This document shows positions 1 to 10,995 of a stretch of 64,000 nucleotides of DNA, piece after piece. A program made the translations under genes and the position numbers. Source of the stretch: Schistosoma mansoni (taxonomy: Eukaryota; Platyhelminthes; Trematoda; Strigeidida; Schistosomatidae). The stretch is taken from positions 42,719,975-42,783,974 of the forward strand of contig NC_031502.1 in the NCBI RefSeq assembly GCF_000237925.1, written 5' to 3'. The notes below the pieces were generated by a model. It was not told the origin of the DNA. It made no database searches and was given only the letters and a program-made list of their open reading frames with translations. Numbering within the stretch: the first letter of the stretch is position 1; every line of letters begins with the position of its first letter.

Positions 1-975
1 ACATCGTAGAGTCCTGCATGGAGTGCAGCTGACAGATGCATTCCAAGTGAGGATCGGTGTCATACAAGGCTGCTTACTGTCTCTCAACTTTTCTCCTTCT
101 TATGGTGGTTGACTGGATCATTAAGACCTTTACATCTCGGTGGAATCACGGAATACAATGGACAGCTTGGAGGAAACTAGACGATTGGGACTTCACAGAT
201 GAACTGGCCCCTCTACCCCATACACATGAACAAATACAGATGAAGACAACTAGTGTGGCATAAGCCTCTGCATCACTAGGCCTCAATATACACAAGGGAA
301 AGTGCAACATCTTCAAATACGATAAAGTGAACAGCGAACAAATCACATTAGATAGAGAAAATCTGGAAGTGGTGGACACTTTCACATACCGTAACAGCAT
401 CATCGATAAACGCGGAGGATCCTATGCAGAAATCAATGCAAGTATTGGCCACGTAGATGCAGCTTTCCTACAGTTATAACTTGTGGAACTCAAAACAATT
501 GTCAGGCAACATCGAGGCTAGAATATTCAATACGAACGTTAAACCTATTCTGTTGTACAGAGCTGAGACTTGGATAACTACCACAACCATCATCAAAGAG
601 GTATAGGTATTTCTAAACAATAGGATACGCAAGATACTTTGAATACTTCAACCAGACACTATCAGCAACAACCTGTGGGAAGAAACAAACCAACTTCCAG
701 ATGAAAAGGAAATTAAGGGAAGATATTGGAGGTGGATAGGACATACAATGAGAAAATCATGAGTCAAACCCTAACTTGTAATTCTAAAGTCAGAAAGAAA
801 AGAGGCAGACTGAGGAGCATATTGAGTTGGTAATTGGAAGAAGAGATCAAAAGAATCAAAATCAATTAGAAATAACTGCAAAGGAGAGAAGAGAACAGAG
901 TTGATTGGAGAATCTTGGTGTTTGTCCTTTGCTACTCTACTAGGGGTAACAGGCGTTAAAGAGAAATAAAGAATC
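1..975 (+). mobile_element. RTE-clade LINE (SR2-like), 3' part
   Basis: This is the C-terminal half of a reverse transcriptase plus the 3' end of a non-LTR retrotransposon, cut by the window start. Translation gives VIQGCLLS...DWI near 57-120, then the region of the catalytic FADD box at about 188-207, which here reads DFTDELAPL, so the second catalytic Asp is Glu. Downstream come pieces of the family tail, such as LLYRAETWITTTT (about 550-585), RWIGHTMRK (about 730-755) and KRGRLRSI (about 798-822). In-frame stops at several points make it a dead copy. The 3' end lies near GGTAACAGGCG at 945. The RTE/SR2 assignment rests on recognising this tail, which recurs at four other sites in the window. 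The exact subfamily is uncertain. Confidence 0.85.
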
Positions 976-2462
976 TCTGATAAACCTTGGTTTCGGATTC
1001 TACTATCTCTAAATTTAATAATAGTACTAACTTTTTAAGTTCATAATTCAAAATTTGTGCAGATGCCTTCTTTTATTTTTTTATCGATAAATTTTGTCTT
1101 TGAAGGCTTTTACGATTGACAATCAATAACTGAAATAGGTAAAAATCAGAATTTAGGGTTTGAATATATGGGCTGAATAAATTGACTGCATAATGAATTG
1201 GAGATTAAATCACTTATTTTTTTCCCACATATATCAGCAACTATCAAGAGTAGAAAGTGTAAACATTTTGGAGTTTGACCTGATGGTCTTTTGAAGTAAC
1301 GCGTATGCTGTGAGAAATGAAAGTCATTCGAGCAGTTTTGTGTTTGATGTAGTGTGCCTGATGCTACTTAGTTACAATACAGAATGAAACGAGTCCTCAG
1401 TGTTACTTAGATTACAACAATTGTCTATACGACATCTATCTAATATGTAACTAACAACATTTTTCTTTAAAATCTATTGATGGTGTAGAAAATGTAAACC
1501 AAAATGTTATTAGCAACGGAAGTTGGAAGTTCATCAAATTGAACATTCCTTACTGCTTAAACAGCAAAATGGAATTTAAAAAGAATGAAGGAGTTCGACT
1601 GAAACAGTAGTGTGTAAAATACAATCATTGAAATAACCATAATGTTTCATTTTTAGTACGTAAATGACAGGGGGCTGACTGGCCTGCATTAGTACTGGAG
1701 GTCTCTCAGTTGGTTCGACATTCTTTGTAATACATCGACAGATAAACTCTGAACCAGGTGTTATAGTAGGAGTTCGACCGGTTGACAGTTCGATGGGAAA
1801 GTTGGTAGATGACTACCAATTAAGAGATTCCGGGTTCGTGAGACTTTTTGAAATGTCTCTGTAAATTTCTGTTCTATGTACGAAGAAAAATGAGGGGATG
1901 TCAGATGCAGAGTTATCATTAAGTATTTAATAGCATTTAGTAAATCACTCCTTGCAGGGGTAATAGGTTTAGTTTAGACAGTTTCACATCATGTAGAAGC
2001 GTAGCGATTCCATGAATCAGCTTGTTGCTGGTTTTTTGAATCTTTTTCAACAATTTACCATTTTTTCTAGACAGGAGCTGGCTGCTTGAATTAAGTACTC
2101 AAGTTTTGGTAGAATGAACACTGTATGTTGAGAGGTAGACTTTTTTTAACATTTCGTTTTATAATATTTTTTTATTGAAAAGTACTGAAAAGGTAAGTTG
2201 GAGACAAAAACATTTTAGATGCTTGAAAGAGTTTTTCTTGACAAGATTTTTGAGAGTAACTCACTATTTTGAAACGGTAATTTTATCTACGTTACCAAAG
2301 AATAGACTAAGCTATTTTGTCAAGTGTTTTAGTGATTAAAATCATGAAACATTAGAAATATCGATCTGTTCATAGCATAACTTGCGAGTGATATGAATCA
2401 TAGTGCTAAGACAAATTAATCAACTGATATACACACAGTTTTGTAGACTAACTGATTCACGA
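976..2462. other. AT-rich non-coding stretch
   Basis: No credible exon was seen. GC-richer text at about 1660-1990 may be an old repeat, but it matches none of the families recognised elsewhere in the window. Confidence 0.4.
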
Positions 2463-2819
2463 TCACTTAGTATTGCTTGTTTGAATCTTCCCAGTGATGT
2501 TTAGGACTACAACTGGGTGAGTCTCTAATTGGCATATGTGCATACTGCCTTAATTCACAAGCATGGTAAGCGAAGATGGATAGTAGCTGGTAGTGGAATC
2601 CAGTTTGACGCGCGTTTCGTCCTATTTGAGACTCGTCAGCTGGATGTGCCTGCATCTCAGAGTTGATGTTCATTCTGGGACTCGAATCCAGTACCTTTCG
2701 CTTCAAACGCCATCGCGTTATCCACTCAGATACCGAATCCTGATAACCACTTGCTCGTGCAATAGGGTGAAGTTTAAATTCACTTAGTATTGTTTGTTTG
2801 AATCTTCCCATTGATGTTG
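2463..2819 (-). mobile_element. SINE family A (Sm-alpha-like), slightly more than one unit
   Basis: This is a nearly complete minus-strand copy. Read on the minus strand it has the family body, a tRNA-like Pol III head with B box GATTCGAGTCCC (consensus GGTTCGAATCC), a hammerhead ribozyme, the tail ATCCATCTTCGCTTA, and then the segment here called X (CTTGTGAATTAAGGC onward). Its first about 40 bases (2779-2819) recur at its other end (2463-2504), so it spans more than one monomer. This suits the known head-to-tail Sm-alpha organisation. The conceptual peptide across it is a by-product. Confidence 0.9.
2597..2645 (-). ncRNA. hammerhead ribozyme in SINE A
   Basis: On the minus strand, stem I strand ATCCAG is followed by core CTGACGA, a stem II hairpin (GTCTC...AGGAC), core GAAA, the self-complementary ACGCGCGT as stem III, cleavage triplet GTC, and CTGGAT closing stem I. 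Three extra A lie between the GTC and the stem I return strand. The same insertion is present at 51125-51128. It should disturb the base of stem I, so activity is doubtful although the core is intact. Confidence 0.85.
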
Positions 2820-3532
2820 ATAAATCGCTTAACCATTCAAATTTCTCCACAAATTACTTCATACTCTTCCTTTCTACCAGTTGGATTATAAATACATTAT
2901 CTTTTAATTTTCATTTAAATAATCGCAATATATTTAATTACGTTCATTTTGCTTGTTTTATGTAGGTTTACTTTAGAGTTTTCTCTTAATTATAAATATT
3001 GATTTCTGTACATAATTGTGTATTTATAACTGGAAGAAGACATTAGAGTGAAATGTTTACATCCCTAAGTTATACATGAAAGTAATAATGATGACAATAA
3101 CAGAGAGCATATTCTTTTCAATGTTCTAGAAAAAACTATCCATATGAAAATATTCCTAGATAATCTTCGTTCATTAAAATTATCTTTATTGATTTATTTG
3201 TCTATCTAATCAGTAGTATATTTTAACAGTTAGATAAATAAATAGAAGGAAGAATAAATGAATTATTGATTAGTTATATGTGTATATGTAACCAAATTAA
3301 GAATATTTGTACGAAAAAAAGTTCTTGTGTGTTGATATGTAAGTTTTTCATGAAATTTGTCCTAATATATAGAGCTGATGACACAGTTTGATAGCCATTT
3401 TTCAATCGATCTTAAAGAGGAACGTAGCATCTCTTTTTCAAGAAAAAAAATAGCAGTAAACTCATATGTCAGTATCAATTAAGATAAATAAATAAAGATT
3501 AGATCATGGAAAAACAATTATTAGTTGTGTGA

Positions 3533-3534
<2 letters not shown>
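2820..3534. other. AT-rich non-coding stretch
   Basis: Very AT-rich text with no exon-like segment and no recognised repeat. Confidence 0.4.
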
Positions 3535-3568
<34 letters not shown>

Positions 3569-3570
3569 CA
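3535..3570. repeat. (TA)n microsatellite
   Basis: Alternating TA interrupted by TACA steps, directly beside the fold-back SINE B. Confidence 0.9.
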
Positions 3571-3580
3571 CGGTTATAAT

Positions 3581-3891
3581 TAGAAGGGGTTTTGTGGAGA
3601 TTTCAGTTTTTCATAGTTGAAATCATGAGTTAGTTGAAGCTAGACCACCATGGAAAATCTGGAAGCACTGGATGGCCGTTTCGTTCTACTATGGGACTCC
3701 TCAGCAGTGCACATCCATGAACTCGCCTCGCAAGATTCGAATCCAGGACCTACCAGTCTCGCGCCAGCGCACTTAACAGTGGATGCGCACTACTGAGGAG
3801 TCCCACAATAGGAAGAAACGGTCATTCAGTGCTCCCAGGTTTTCCATGGTGGTCTAGCTTCAACTGACTCATGATTTCAACCATGAAAATA
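3581..3891. mobile_element. SINE family B, fold-back inverted pair
   Basis: A minus-strand copy (3581-3775) runs from the 3' tail (GAAGGGGTTTTGTGGAG) through the ribozyme to the B box (ATTCGAATCC read as its complement). It meets a plus-strand partial copy (3779-3891) that starts at GGATGCGCAC and carries the ribozyme and tail. The shared arms, about 3611-3719 and 3781-3889, are inverted and separated by about 60 bases, so either strand could fold into a long hairpin. The arms differ at scattered sites. The plus-arm ribozyme has GGAAGAAAC where intact copies have GGACGAAAC, which breaks the base of stem II. Confidence 0.85.
3665..3710 (-). ncRNA. hammerhead ribozyme in SINE B
   Basis: On the minus strand: GCACTG, core CTGAGGA, a stem II hairpin, core GAAA, a GGCC-centred stem III, cleavage triplet ATC, then CAGTGC returning stem I. 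Core bases are intact. Stem II has one mismatch, because GAAC replaces the usual GGAC. Confidence 0.75.
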
Positions 3892-6010
3892 TATATGGTT
3901 ACCTTTTTACGAAAAAATTACGATGATAAATAATATTTTCGACAGTGACGAAATAAATGTATATGAAAATATTATTGACTTTAGGGTAAATGTAACTTTT
4001 CATTTCCATTAAAAGAAAAAGTATAAAACAAATGGTCTCTTATTAAAATTATTTTTCTTCTAAAATATATGCAAAAATTGTGACAGTAGAAAAGAGAGAG
4101 AGAAAGAAAAAAATGTTGGTTAGTGTGAATGACAAAAAAAGAATAAGGAAAATATGATTAATATTTTTAGTTATTATTTCTTTTTCCTAGAGAATGCAAT
4201 TGTAGAAATATCAGGAAGTAAACTATCTAGAAGATTTCTAAGCTGATTAATATCATTATTGAAGTACCCTCCAAATGGCATTATAGTTATTTTGTATGTT
4301 TTCTCTCAGATTCTATTCATTTAGTGTACAGATACTAGTAGTATTTATTAAGATACTGCAAAACCTCAGATCGATTGTGTATACAAAGTAACTTATGTAT
4401 GAATAATAATAATAGGAAAATTAAGGATTTCCTGGAAATTTTATGAACTGCAGAATAAACAAACTAAATTTAACTTATCGTTTTGATGAACCTCGCAAAA
4501 TTCAGCCTGGACTAAACTATTTAGTTACTTTAACTATCACAAAATGACGCAAAAGTTTTTGTATCAACATTATATTGACCTGGTTTTTTGTTGTTATTTT
4601 AATGTTGTATAACTAAGTTATCAGATGGGCTCTTACTGGTTAACAGTATTTCAGGGTACTAGGAAAGAAATGTTACAACTATTCGAGCTGTTTTCGAGAT
4701 GTAAAATAAAATCTTAGTTTCACCTTTAAACAATGACCTAACTCCATTTTCAGCGGTACAAGGTGGATCTACAGAAAATGATACCTTATCATTGATAAAC
4801 CTGTAGAGGCCCGAAGTTTTTGGTACAAGTTTCTTGGCTGATGTAAGCTGTTCTACTTTCTGATTTTTTTAAATTTACAATCAGCGTATAGAATTGGTAA
4901 TGGTACATTGATTTTACTAAAATTTGTACAGCTATGTAAGTAAAGTATGAGATTCATCACCATGTTATTATAATCCTTGCCTTAATTTTAATTTTGTTCG
5001 TATTTAACGGATTATTACTAGCTCTTGTCATCAACACACTATCATGATCAATTATGAACACATCAATTCCTTATATTTCTGGAAAAAATCTTCAGCGAGA
5101 ATATGTGGTTTGAGTGTTGTTTTCTTTAACCTCAAGTATTAGAATATGATTAGAGTTCTCTTACTCAGTTTTCGGTTATGACTCTCTTAGTACTTGAGAT
5201 TATCAGTGTCGCTCTTCCGGTCAAGACAGTACCTTGTTATACAGTTTGTAGATAGTTTTGTTTTTACCGATATAAATAATAAGATTAATGGTAAAGTTTC
5301 CTAATTACTTAGTTATTGAAGCTTATTACATAAATATAAAAAAAAATAAATGAAATTTGTAAGCAAGACTTCGGGGTGCTCATTCGATCCAGGACATGAC
5401 CAGAATGAGAAACTGGACTGTGAGTAACTGTTACGGTCTTATAGGTTACATATATAAATTTCACTTCTCAGTACATTCATTTCATGTTAATGAAGAAATC
5501 AGTCAGCACAGAGAATGTTGGATGAGATCCCTTTCAGCTGTTTTTTAACTCTTCAAACGTAGCATTCAGAACAGCCTTCTCTTGAAGTTTTTTGATACTC
5601 TCGTTTTATATTTCAATTATGATCATTCATTTCTCTGCGATATTTTACTGATATACAGTTTTGGCCCTACAAACCACGCTCATGGCTGGATTTCATCGAT
5701 GTTATTATAGAATGAAGCTCAGAATGATGCATATCAATCTAGTGAAAATCGGTCTTAAACACATACTTTTTTTATTTTATCATCTAATCTAAGGACTAAA
5801 AAATTTAAAAATGGAATGGGGCCATTGTTTTATCTTTTACTTGTAAAAGTGACAAGTTGATGAACCCAGTAAAATTTGTTTGAGAAATTCTGTATTTTAC
5901 CCTTTGATATCTCGCCCACTAACTTAATCTCTCGTTCGCCACCTTATGAACTCACTGTCATTATATAGGCAAACACAAATTTAACCTTATGTCATTGCTT
6001 GACCCACAAC
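3892..6010. other. AT-rich non-coding stretch
   Basis: About 2.1 kb with no exon or named repeat. A purine run (AGAGAGAGAAAG) lies near 4094. Confidence 0.4.
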
Positions 6011-6018
6011 TAACCGGT

Positions 6019-6142
6019 CAGCGCACTACTGAAGAGTCCTATACTTGAACGAAACGACCGTCCTGTGCTTTCAGGTTTTCAATGATGGTCTAATTTAGAT
6101 CGATTCATGATTTCAATGAAATTTAACAATCTCCACAAACTC
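6019..6142 (+). mobile_element. SINE family B, 3' half
   Basis: A 5'-truncated plus copy starting near the ribozyme. It has GCGCACTACTGAAGAGTCC, then GAACGAAACGACCGTCC, the TGATGGTCTAATTTAGATCG segment and the tail AACAATCTCCACAAAC. The GATCGATTCATGATTTCAA tail marks the B subfamily that also occurs at 14761, 47417 and 54541. Confidence 0.8.
6021..6068 (+). ncRNA. hammerhead ribozyme in SINE B
   Basis: GCACTA, core CTGAAGA, stem II GTCC...GAAC with one mismatch, core GAAA, ACGACCGT as an imperfect stem III, GTC cleavage triplet, then CTGTGC. Stem I pairing is weakened. The core is intact. Confidence 0.65.
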
Positions 6143-6890
6143 TTACTAGTATTCATTTTATTGTCAATAATGTACAGAACTGTTATGACAAACAGAACTT
6201 TTTTTATCTAACTCGTATTCTTGCAATCTTAATATATAAATATTAATTAAGAAAACAATCAAACAGACATCAATTATTTAAGGTATATCCATCTTTGTTT
6301 ATAAAAGTTACAACCATACAATTGTTCAGAAACTCTTGCTGATATATGAAGAGTAGGTTTGTTATTTTAATTCTCTGTTAAATAATAAACAAGAAAATAG
6401 AATAAATCGATCATTCTTTGTGTTTTATTTAGTTATCAGTTTTCAACCGTAAACAAAATAATAAAAATAAATTAATTAATCATTTTGTTAACAAATAGAG
6501 GTTAAACTGATTGTTTTTTTTTTCATATACAAAAACAAATCAATTGTTGAGTAGATTGAAAACAAGTTGAAGGTGAAGAATCAGTGGTAACTTCACCACA
6601 TTGATGGCAGTTTACATTGGGAAATAGCATTGAACAGTAGATGACTCAACAAATGTCTTTTTTCATATTGAGCTTATGAAATTTTATCAGCGCTGGGTGT
6701 ATGGAGTTCCTTTAATTATTATTCGTGTTTCCAAGCTCATTTCATAGTAGTTTCTGAATAGTCTTAGTGCAAACATTTACTTGATTTGAATTTCGCGCTA
6801 GTTAGTGTATGTCATTAAAATCTATTTCAAAAAACAAGATTTCTGTGTAACCAAACTAGGTAAAATATCAAGTTGGGAAACCCTATATGA
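6143..6890. other. AT-rich non-coding stretch
   Basis: No exon or classifiable repeat was found. Confidence 0.4.
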
Positions 6891-7233
6891 TGTTTTGTTG
6901 TTTTGTTATGAATATTGATCGGATTTCATCAGTTGTGTCTGCGATGATCCTCTTTGGTTCAGCGTTAATTTACTTTACATTGTGATTCAATTGCGGTTAT
7001 CTAAATACCTAAAAATCACCTAGTAATTCATAACTTTGGTAATTTTCGCAAGGTTTTCTCACTCCAGAGCTCACCATAGAGACGATCCTTTGTTCTCACC
7101 AGAAACATGGACTCTACCTTCTGTTATTCTGTTACAGTTGTGGTATGCCAGTTCTTTACATGACTACCAAAGTCATTATAAATCGATCTATGTACAATAT
7201 CTGTCTGTATAATTCATTCTCCTTTGGTTTCCA
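6891..7233. repeat. dispersed repeat E, copy 1
   Basis: About 340 bases that closely match 41701-42025 in the same orientation, from GTTTTGTTATGAATATTGAT to ATTCATTCTCCTTTGGTTT. There are small indels between the two. Neither strand gives a long open frame, and no known family was recognised. Repeat status rests on the second copy. Confidence 0.8.
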
Positions 7234-7714
7234 GTAGTACATTTTTCTAAGAAGGTTTGTCTATATAGTAGTAAGATCTAGGAAGAGTGATCTTGGGTAT
7301 TTGAATCAGTGCCAGAAATTCCCATTGTATGGTGAAGTCATATCAAGTTGGAACTAAACAGCCATAAATCTCATACTTCATATGTAAATTTCTTAGCAAA
7401 AGATTCTAGTGTTTTATGAGTCGCAACACGATGATTACTGTTCTTAATGAGTTTTTCATAAATAAACAACGTGTATGAATAAACATAGTTAAGATCGATG
7501 TGTATTTATGTGTTAGGAAGTAATAATTCAGAGATTGTGTAAAGGTAATAAAATTAGTAAGTGATTGAGTAATCACTCAAAATGATAACATAAAAAATAT
7601 GTGTGAACAATAAGATTATGCAAGGGATGAATATCAGGAGATGAAATAAAAACAAAGATAAAAAGTTGGGGACAGATTTGAAAAATGACTAAAATTTAAA
7701 ATTAATAAAGGTTA
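7234..7714. other. non-coding stretch
   Basis: AT-rich with nothing recognised. It lies between repeat E and the Penelope-like fragment. Confidence 0.35.
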
Positions 7715-8095
7715 TTAGATGAACCCCCAACCACCAAGGCAGAGGAAGGCTAATCTCATATTGCTTCTGTATACACAGTTCAGGTTGGGAACATTTGACA
7801 ACAACTGCTTCTGTTAAACGGAGTAAGATTGATGTTTTTACCACTTGTTTATTTTAAATGCTTTACTTACAATTACCTCATGCCCATTATCCAAAACGTG
7901 TATGGCAACTGTATTTGTAAAGACTTTTCACCCTTTCAACTGTAGGTTCCTAGGAATGTGTTCAGAAAACCTTGTAGAGGCTTTTTTCTCTGTCGTTCTC
8001 ATATACTTGGCACCGCATAATTGTGACTGGAGGTGACATCGGAAGGGTACTGACTTACCTTGGAATGGTATAATAAACAATTGGTGTTGTATAGT
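7715..8095 (-). mobile_element. Penelope-like element, GIY-YIG endonuclease end
   Basis: On the minus strand the text around 8030-7870 translates, with stops and a frame change, to CGAKYMRTTEKKASTRF, SEHIPRNLQ and VAIHVLDNGHEV. This is the pattern of the GIY-YIG endonuclease domain of Penelope-like retroelements (CGxxYxGRTxR, STRxxEH, HxLxxGHxV). Further on, 7815-7725 gives LTEAVVVK and QPELCIQKQYEISLPLPWW, the usual C-terminus of such proteins, which is also present in the second copy near 48350. Only the 3' coding end is present, and it is dead. Family assignment is by motif. Confidence 0.7.
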
Positions 8096-8150
8096 GAAAC
8101 CGATTGAATAGCACGGAAGCTCCTTCTCGGTCCCGCACTGACTATTCTGT

Positions 8151-8393
8151 CTATTCTTCCTGAAATCTCATCTCCCTTGAACGGAAAGTAGATGGGTCAG
8201 GTTTCTTTCCAATAGTTGGTTGTTTATTATCCTTTGAATATTTCTGGGTTTTTTGTGAATTAAGTCTTATATCTAAGTTTTTGGGAATTTCCACGGACAA
8301 TATATTTACGATATTTGTTAAGACTTGAACAACAGCAGAAAAGACAATGAAAAAATCAATAACTGTAATGGATAAAATCAGTTTACCTCCCAT
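8151..8393 (-). other. open frame of unknown origin beside the Penelope-like fragment
   Basis: An 80-residue open frame with a hydrophobic start (LILSITVIDFFIVFSAVVQ) and a Lys/Gln/Pro-rich end (KDNKQPTIGKKPDPSTF). It lies upstream, on the same strand, of the Penelope-like coding remnant and could be more of that element, a host exon or chance. Obvious splice sites and a family match are both lacking. Confidence 0.2.
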
Positions 8394-8395
8394 TA

Positions 8396-9183
8396 ACCAA
8401 GAAAATGTTTATTCGACATATGGTTTACTAAGGTCATATAATAACTGATAAAAAAATTTAAAATTATAGAGAAAACCATTCTTGCACGCTAAGTTTGCAC
8501 TTCCACTATGTCTAGTCTTTATTAATTCACTTAGCTGTACATCCTTTATTTCAATATCTTTCAAACCTAATAAATTTATTAATTAATCACTCGATCTGAA
8601 TTCTTAGCTGCTTCTAATGATTCCAGACTAAATGTACACAGTAACTTGAACATAAGAAAAAGGGGGTATAATGCAAAGCCCAACGATTGGTGATAAGGAC
8701 TCCCAAAATAAATGGAGAAACGACTGGTAAATAAGCCAATATTAACATGATTTACTTACAATTAGTTTAACAGTCAGATTTTTATAAAGTGAACCGAGTT
8801 GTATTTAGAAAATCTAATTGGTCAAGCCAATATGTGCTTTATCAAAAACATTGATACCTTTTTATCTTTGATGAGACAGGTTTATATATGTTTACCATTA
8901 GTCAGGTGTAGTTTATTTCACTTATTTGATTATCGATCATATAAAGAAAAATGAACCCATCTGTTTATAGACAAAAAAGACAAACAAACAGCAGAAATAT
9001 CTACGTAACTAACTAATTATAAGTATGCAGTTCTGATAAAATATCCTCATCTCTTTATAGATCACTAGAACCTTTGAAAGTACATTCTCGATTTTAAAGT
9101 TAGAATATTTCAACCAATTCATTTAATAAACTAATTACATCTTCTTGGATCTGTGTAGTCAATATTATATTCAATTACAATAT
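8396..9183. other. AT-rich non-coding stretch
   Basis: No exon or named repeat. A short GC-richer patch at 8660-8710 is unassigned. Confidence 0.35.
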
Positions 9184-9486
9184 TGTAGTGAATAAGAACA
9201 CTAGTTTGGACAATCAAATGTATTTAGGCATAAATTACAAACTATCTTACTAAGATCTGATAACCACACAGCAAACAGTTAATTTGCAAAATAACAATCA
9301 ATTGTCTCAATCTTCTCTGTTCCTTCTGCATATATCAATTCATCTTCTCTAATTTTATTGTTTGTGCATTTTCCCTCCAATTGTGCTTCATGTCAGTTCT
9401 TTCCTTATCGGTCTTCCGCCAAAATACATTCTAGGTCTAACCATCACCATATACCACTTATGAGGATACAAGTCGACCACACCACA
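9184..9486 (+). repeat. dispersed repeat D, copy 1
   Basis: About 300 bases starting TGTAGTGAATAAGAACAC and ending near GTCGACCACACCAC. It matches 10366-10648 (same orientation) and, with an internal deletion, 31813-31968 (opposite orientation). No coding potential and no known family were recognised. Confidence 0.75.
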
Positions 9487-9894
9487 ATATCATTTATAAA
9501 ATAGTATTTTCATCACATATAAAGCCTTTTTCATTGATGTAATGATATCTTTGTATGCGCAATTTTTTCATGAGCCCAATAACATTGGTGAATTTTTAAT
9601 TATAATATTTGTTATGTTAAATAATGTGAAGTGATTTTTAATAGTAGTGTATATGAAAACTATGTATTATGTTGGAATAATATATTTGTAAAATCTCAGC
9701 GAATGAATTTGTAGTAAATCCAACATTTCGCCTGGCAATCTAGTCCAAGCTGACTGAGGACAGCCTATTTACGAAGACTTACATGATGGCCGCATGAACG
9801 GGATACGGGTTTCCTGCACAGAATATCATGGTTAGAGCGTATAAACGTAGTGACGAAAAAGTTTTTCATGCGTAAGCAAAATCTGTTCCTTGCC
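9487..9894. other. non-coding stretch up to the gap
   Basis: AT-rich to about 9710, then a GC-richer block (9715-9850, AATCCAACATTTCGCCTGG onward) that runs toward the gap. It looks like the edge of a repeat, because AATCCAACGTTTC recurs near 39257, but it was not classified. Confidence 0.3.
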
Positions 9895-10094
9895 NNNNNN
9901 NNNNNNNNNNNNNNNNNNNNNNNNNNNNNNNNNNNNNNNNNNNNNNNNNNNNNNNNNNNNNNNNNNNNNNNNNNNNNNNNNNNNNNNNNNNNNNNNNNNN
10001 NNNNNNNNNNNNNNNNNNNNNNNNNNNNNNNNNNNNNNNNNNNNNNNNNNNNNNNNNNNNNNNNNNNNNNNNNNNNNNNNNNNNNNNNNNNNNN
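9895..10094. other. assembly gap (200 N)
   Basis: Exactly 200 N, a placeholder of unknown true size. Open frames that run through it are artefacts. Confidence 0.99.
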
Positions 10095-10274
10095 AGTAAT
10101 AAAGCAACATTTGGTATTATAGAAAAAAGTAGAGATTCTGTATTTTACAATGGTGTTGTTACCATAGCTGATTCAGATGATGTTTTTGGTGGGGATCGTA
10201 TTTGTCGCTTAGATTTTACAAATATATTATTCCTATTTAATGTCTTATATCAACTCGGCGCTCAAATACTGTGA
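10095..10274 (+). CDS. possible exon remnant at gap edge (low confidence)
   Basis: The frame beginning at the first base after the gap is open for 59 codons, to TGA at 10272. It reads SNKATFGIIEKSRDSVFYNG then VVTIADSDDVFGGDRICRLD. The composition is more protein-like than the low-complexity frames around it. The upstream part is hidden in the gap, there is no clear donor, and open runs of this length arise by chance in a window this size. No family was recognised. Confidence 0.22.
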   Translation, partial: SNKATFGIIEKSRDSVFYNGVVTIADSDDVFGGDRICRLDFTNILFLFNVLYQLGAQIL

Positions 10275-10365
10275 AACTATTCGCTCTAATTTAGACGAGA
10301 GTTCTTATATGTATTATGTTATTACGTTTTATGTTATTAACATTCAACTCCGGTTATATTTCTCA

Positions 10366-10648
10366 TAGTGTAGTGGACAAGAACACGAGTGAGGATAATC
10401 GTTTGTATTTAGGCACAAAATTACAGAATATCTCAGTAAAATATGAGAACCATATAATAAAAAATTAATTGGCAAACTATCAATCTATTGTCTCAATCTT
10501 GACCGTTCTTTCTGCAAATATCAGTCCATAGTCATTGATTATTATTGTTCATGCATTTTCATACCAATTGCGTTTCCTTTCCGTTCTTTTACATTCACTG
10601 TCCGACCATCGTTATATACTACTTATGTGGATATAAGTAACCCACGGC
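10366..10648 (+). repeat. dispersed repeat D, copy 2
   Basis: A second copy of the 9184-9486 repeat in the same orientation, from TGTAGTGGACAAGAACACGA to ATATAAGTAACCC. The copies are diverged throughout and flank the gap about 0.9 kb apart. This may be a tandem duplication or two independent insertions. Confidence 0.75.
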
Positions 10649-10781
10649 CTAATAGTATGAATGATTTAGCATTTAAATAGATTTATTTTACGAGATGCAA
10701 ATGTGTATGTACAAAAAAGGGTTATAATTAAGTTTTAGCTTTCTATACATGTTAAATTTACTGAGCAAAATGAATATTTTA

Positions 10782-10995
10782 TAATTGAATTCATGAGTCA
10801 ATTGAAACTAGATCACCATGGAAAACCTGGAAGCATTGAACGGCCATTTCGTCCTATTATGGGACTCTTCAGCAGTGTGCATCCATGATCCCGCTTCGTG
10901 AAATTCGAACCCAGAACCTATCAGTCTCGCGCGCGATCGCTTAACCACTAGACCACTGAGCCGGCATCCAACGGTGTTAATGTCTAACTTTCATT
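10782..10995 (-). mobile_element. SINE family B, near-complete
   Basis: Read on the minus strand: 5' end AAAGTTAGACATTAACACCG, A-box-like GGCTCAGTGGTCTAG, B box GGTTCGAATTTC, ribozyme, then the AGGTTTTCCATGGTGATCTAG tail. The ribozyme (about 10833-10878) has an intact CTGAAGA/GAAA core and a full GTCC/GGAC stem II. Its cleavage triplet is GTT instead of GTC, and stem I carries a mismatch. Confidence 0.9.

Noticed and set aside
2467-2850. 127-residue minus-strand frame
   Set aside because: It is the SINE A tRNA head and ribozyme read as protein. The same peptide appears at 50921-51145, 245 bases into another copy.
9832-10122. Frames through the first N run, and likewise at 56192-56536
   Set aside because: They consist mainly of undetermined bases.
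9184-10648. The two D repeats as LTRs of one short element
   Set aside because: Copies are too diverged from each other, similarity runs past the TG...CA-like ends, and the third copy keeps the same extension.
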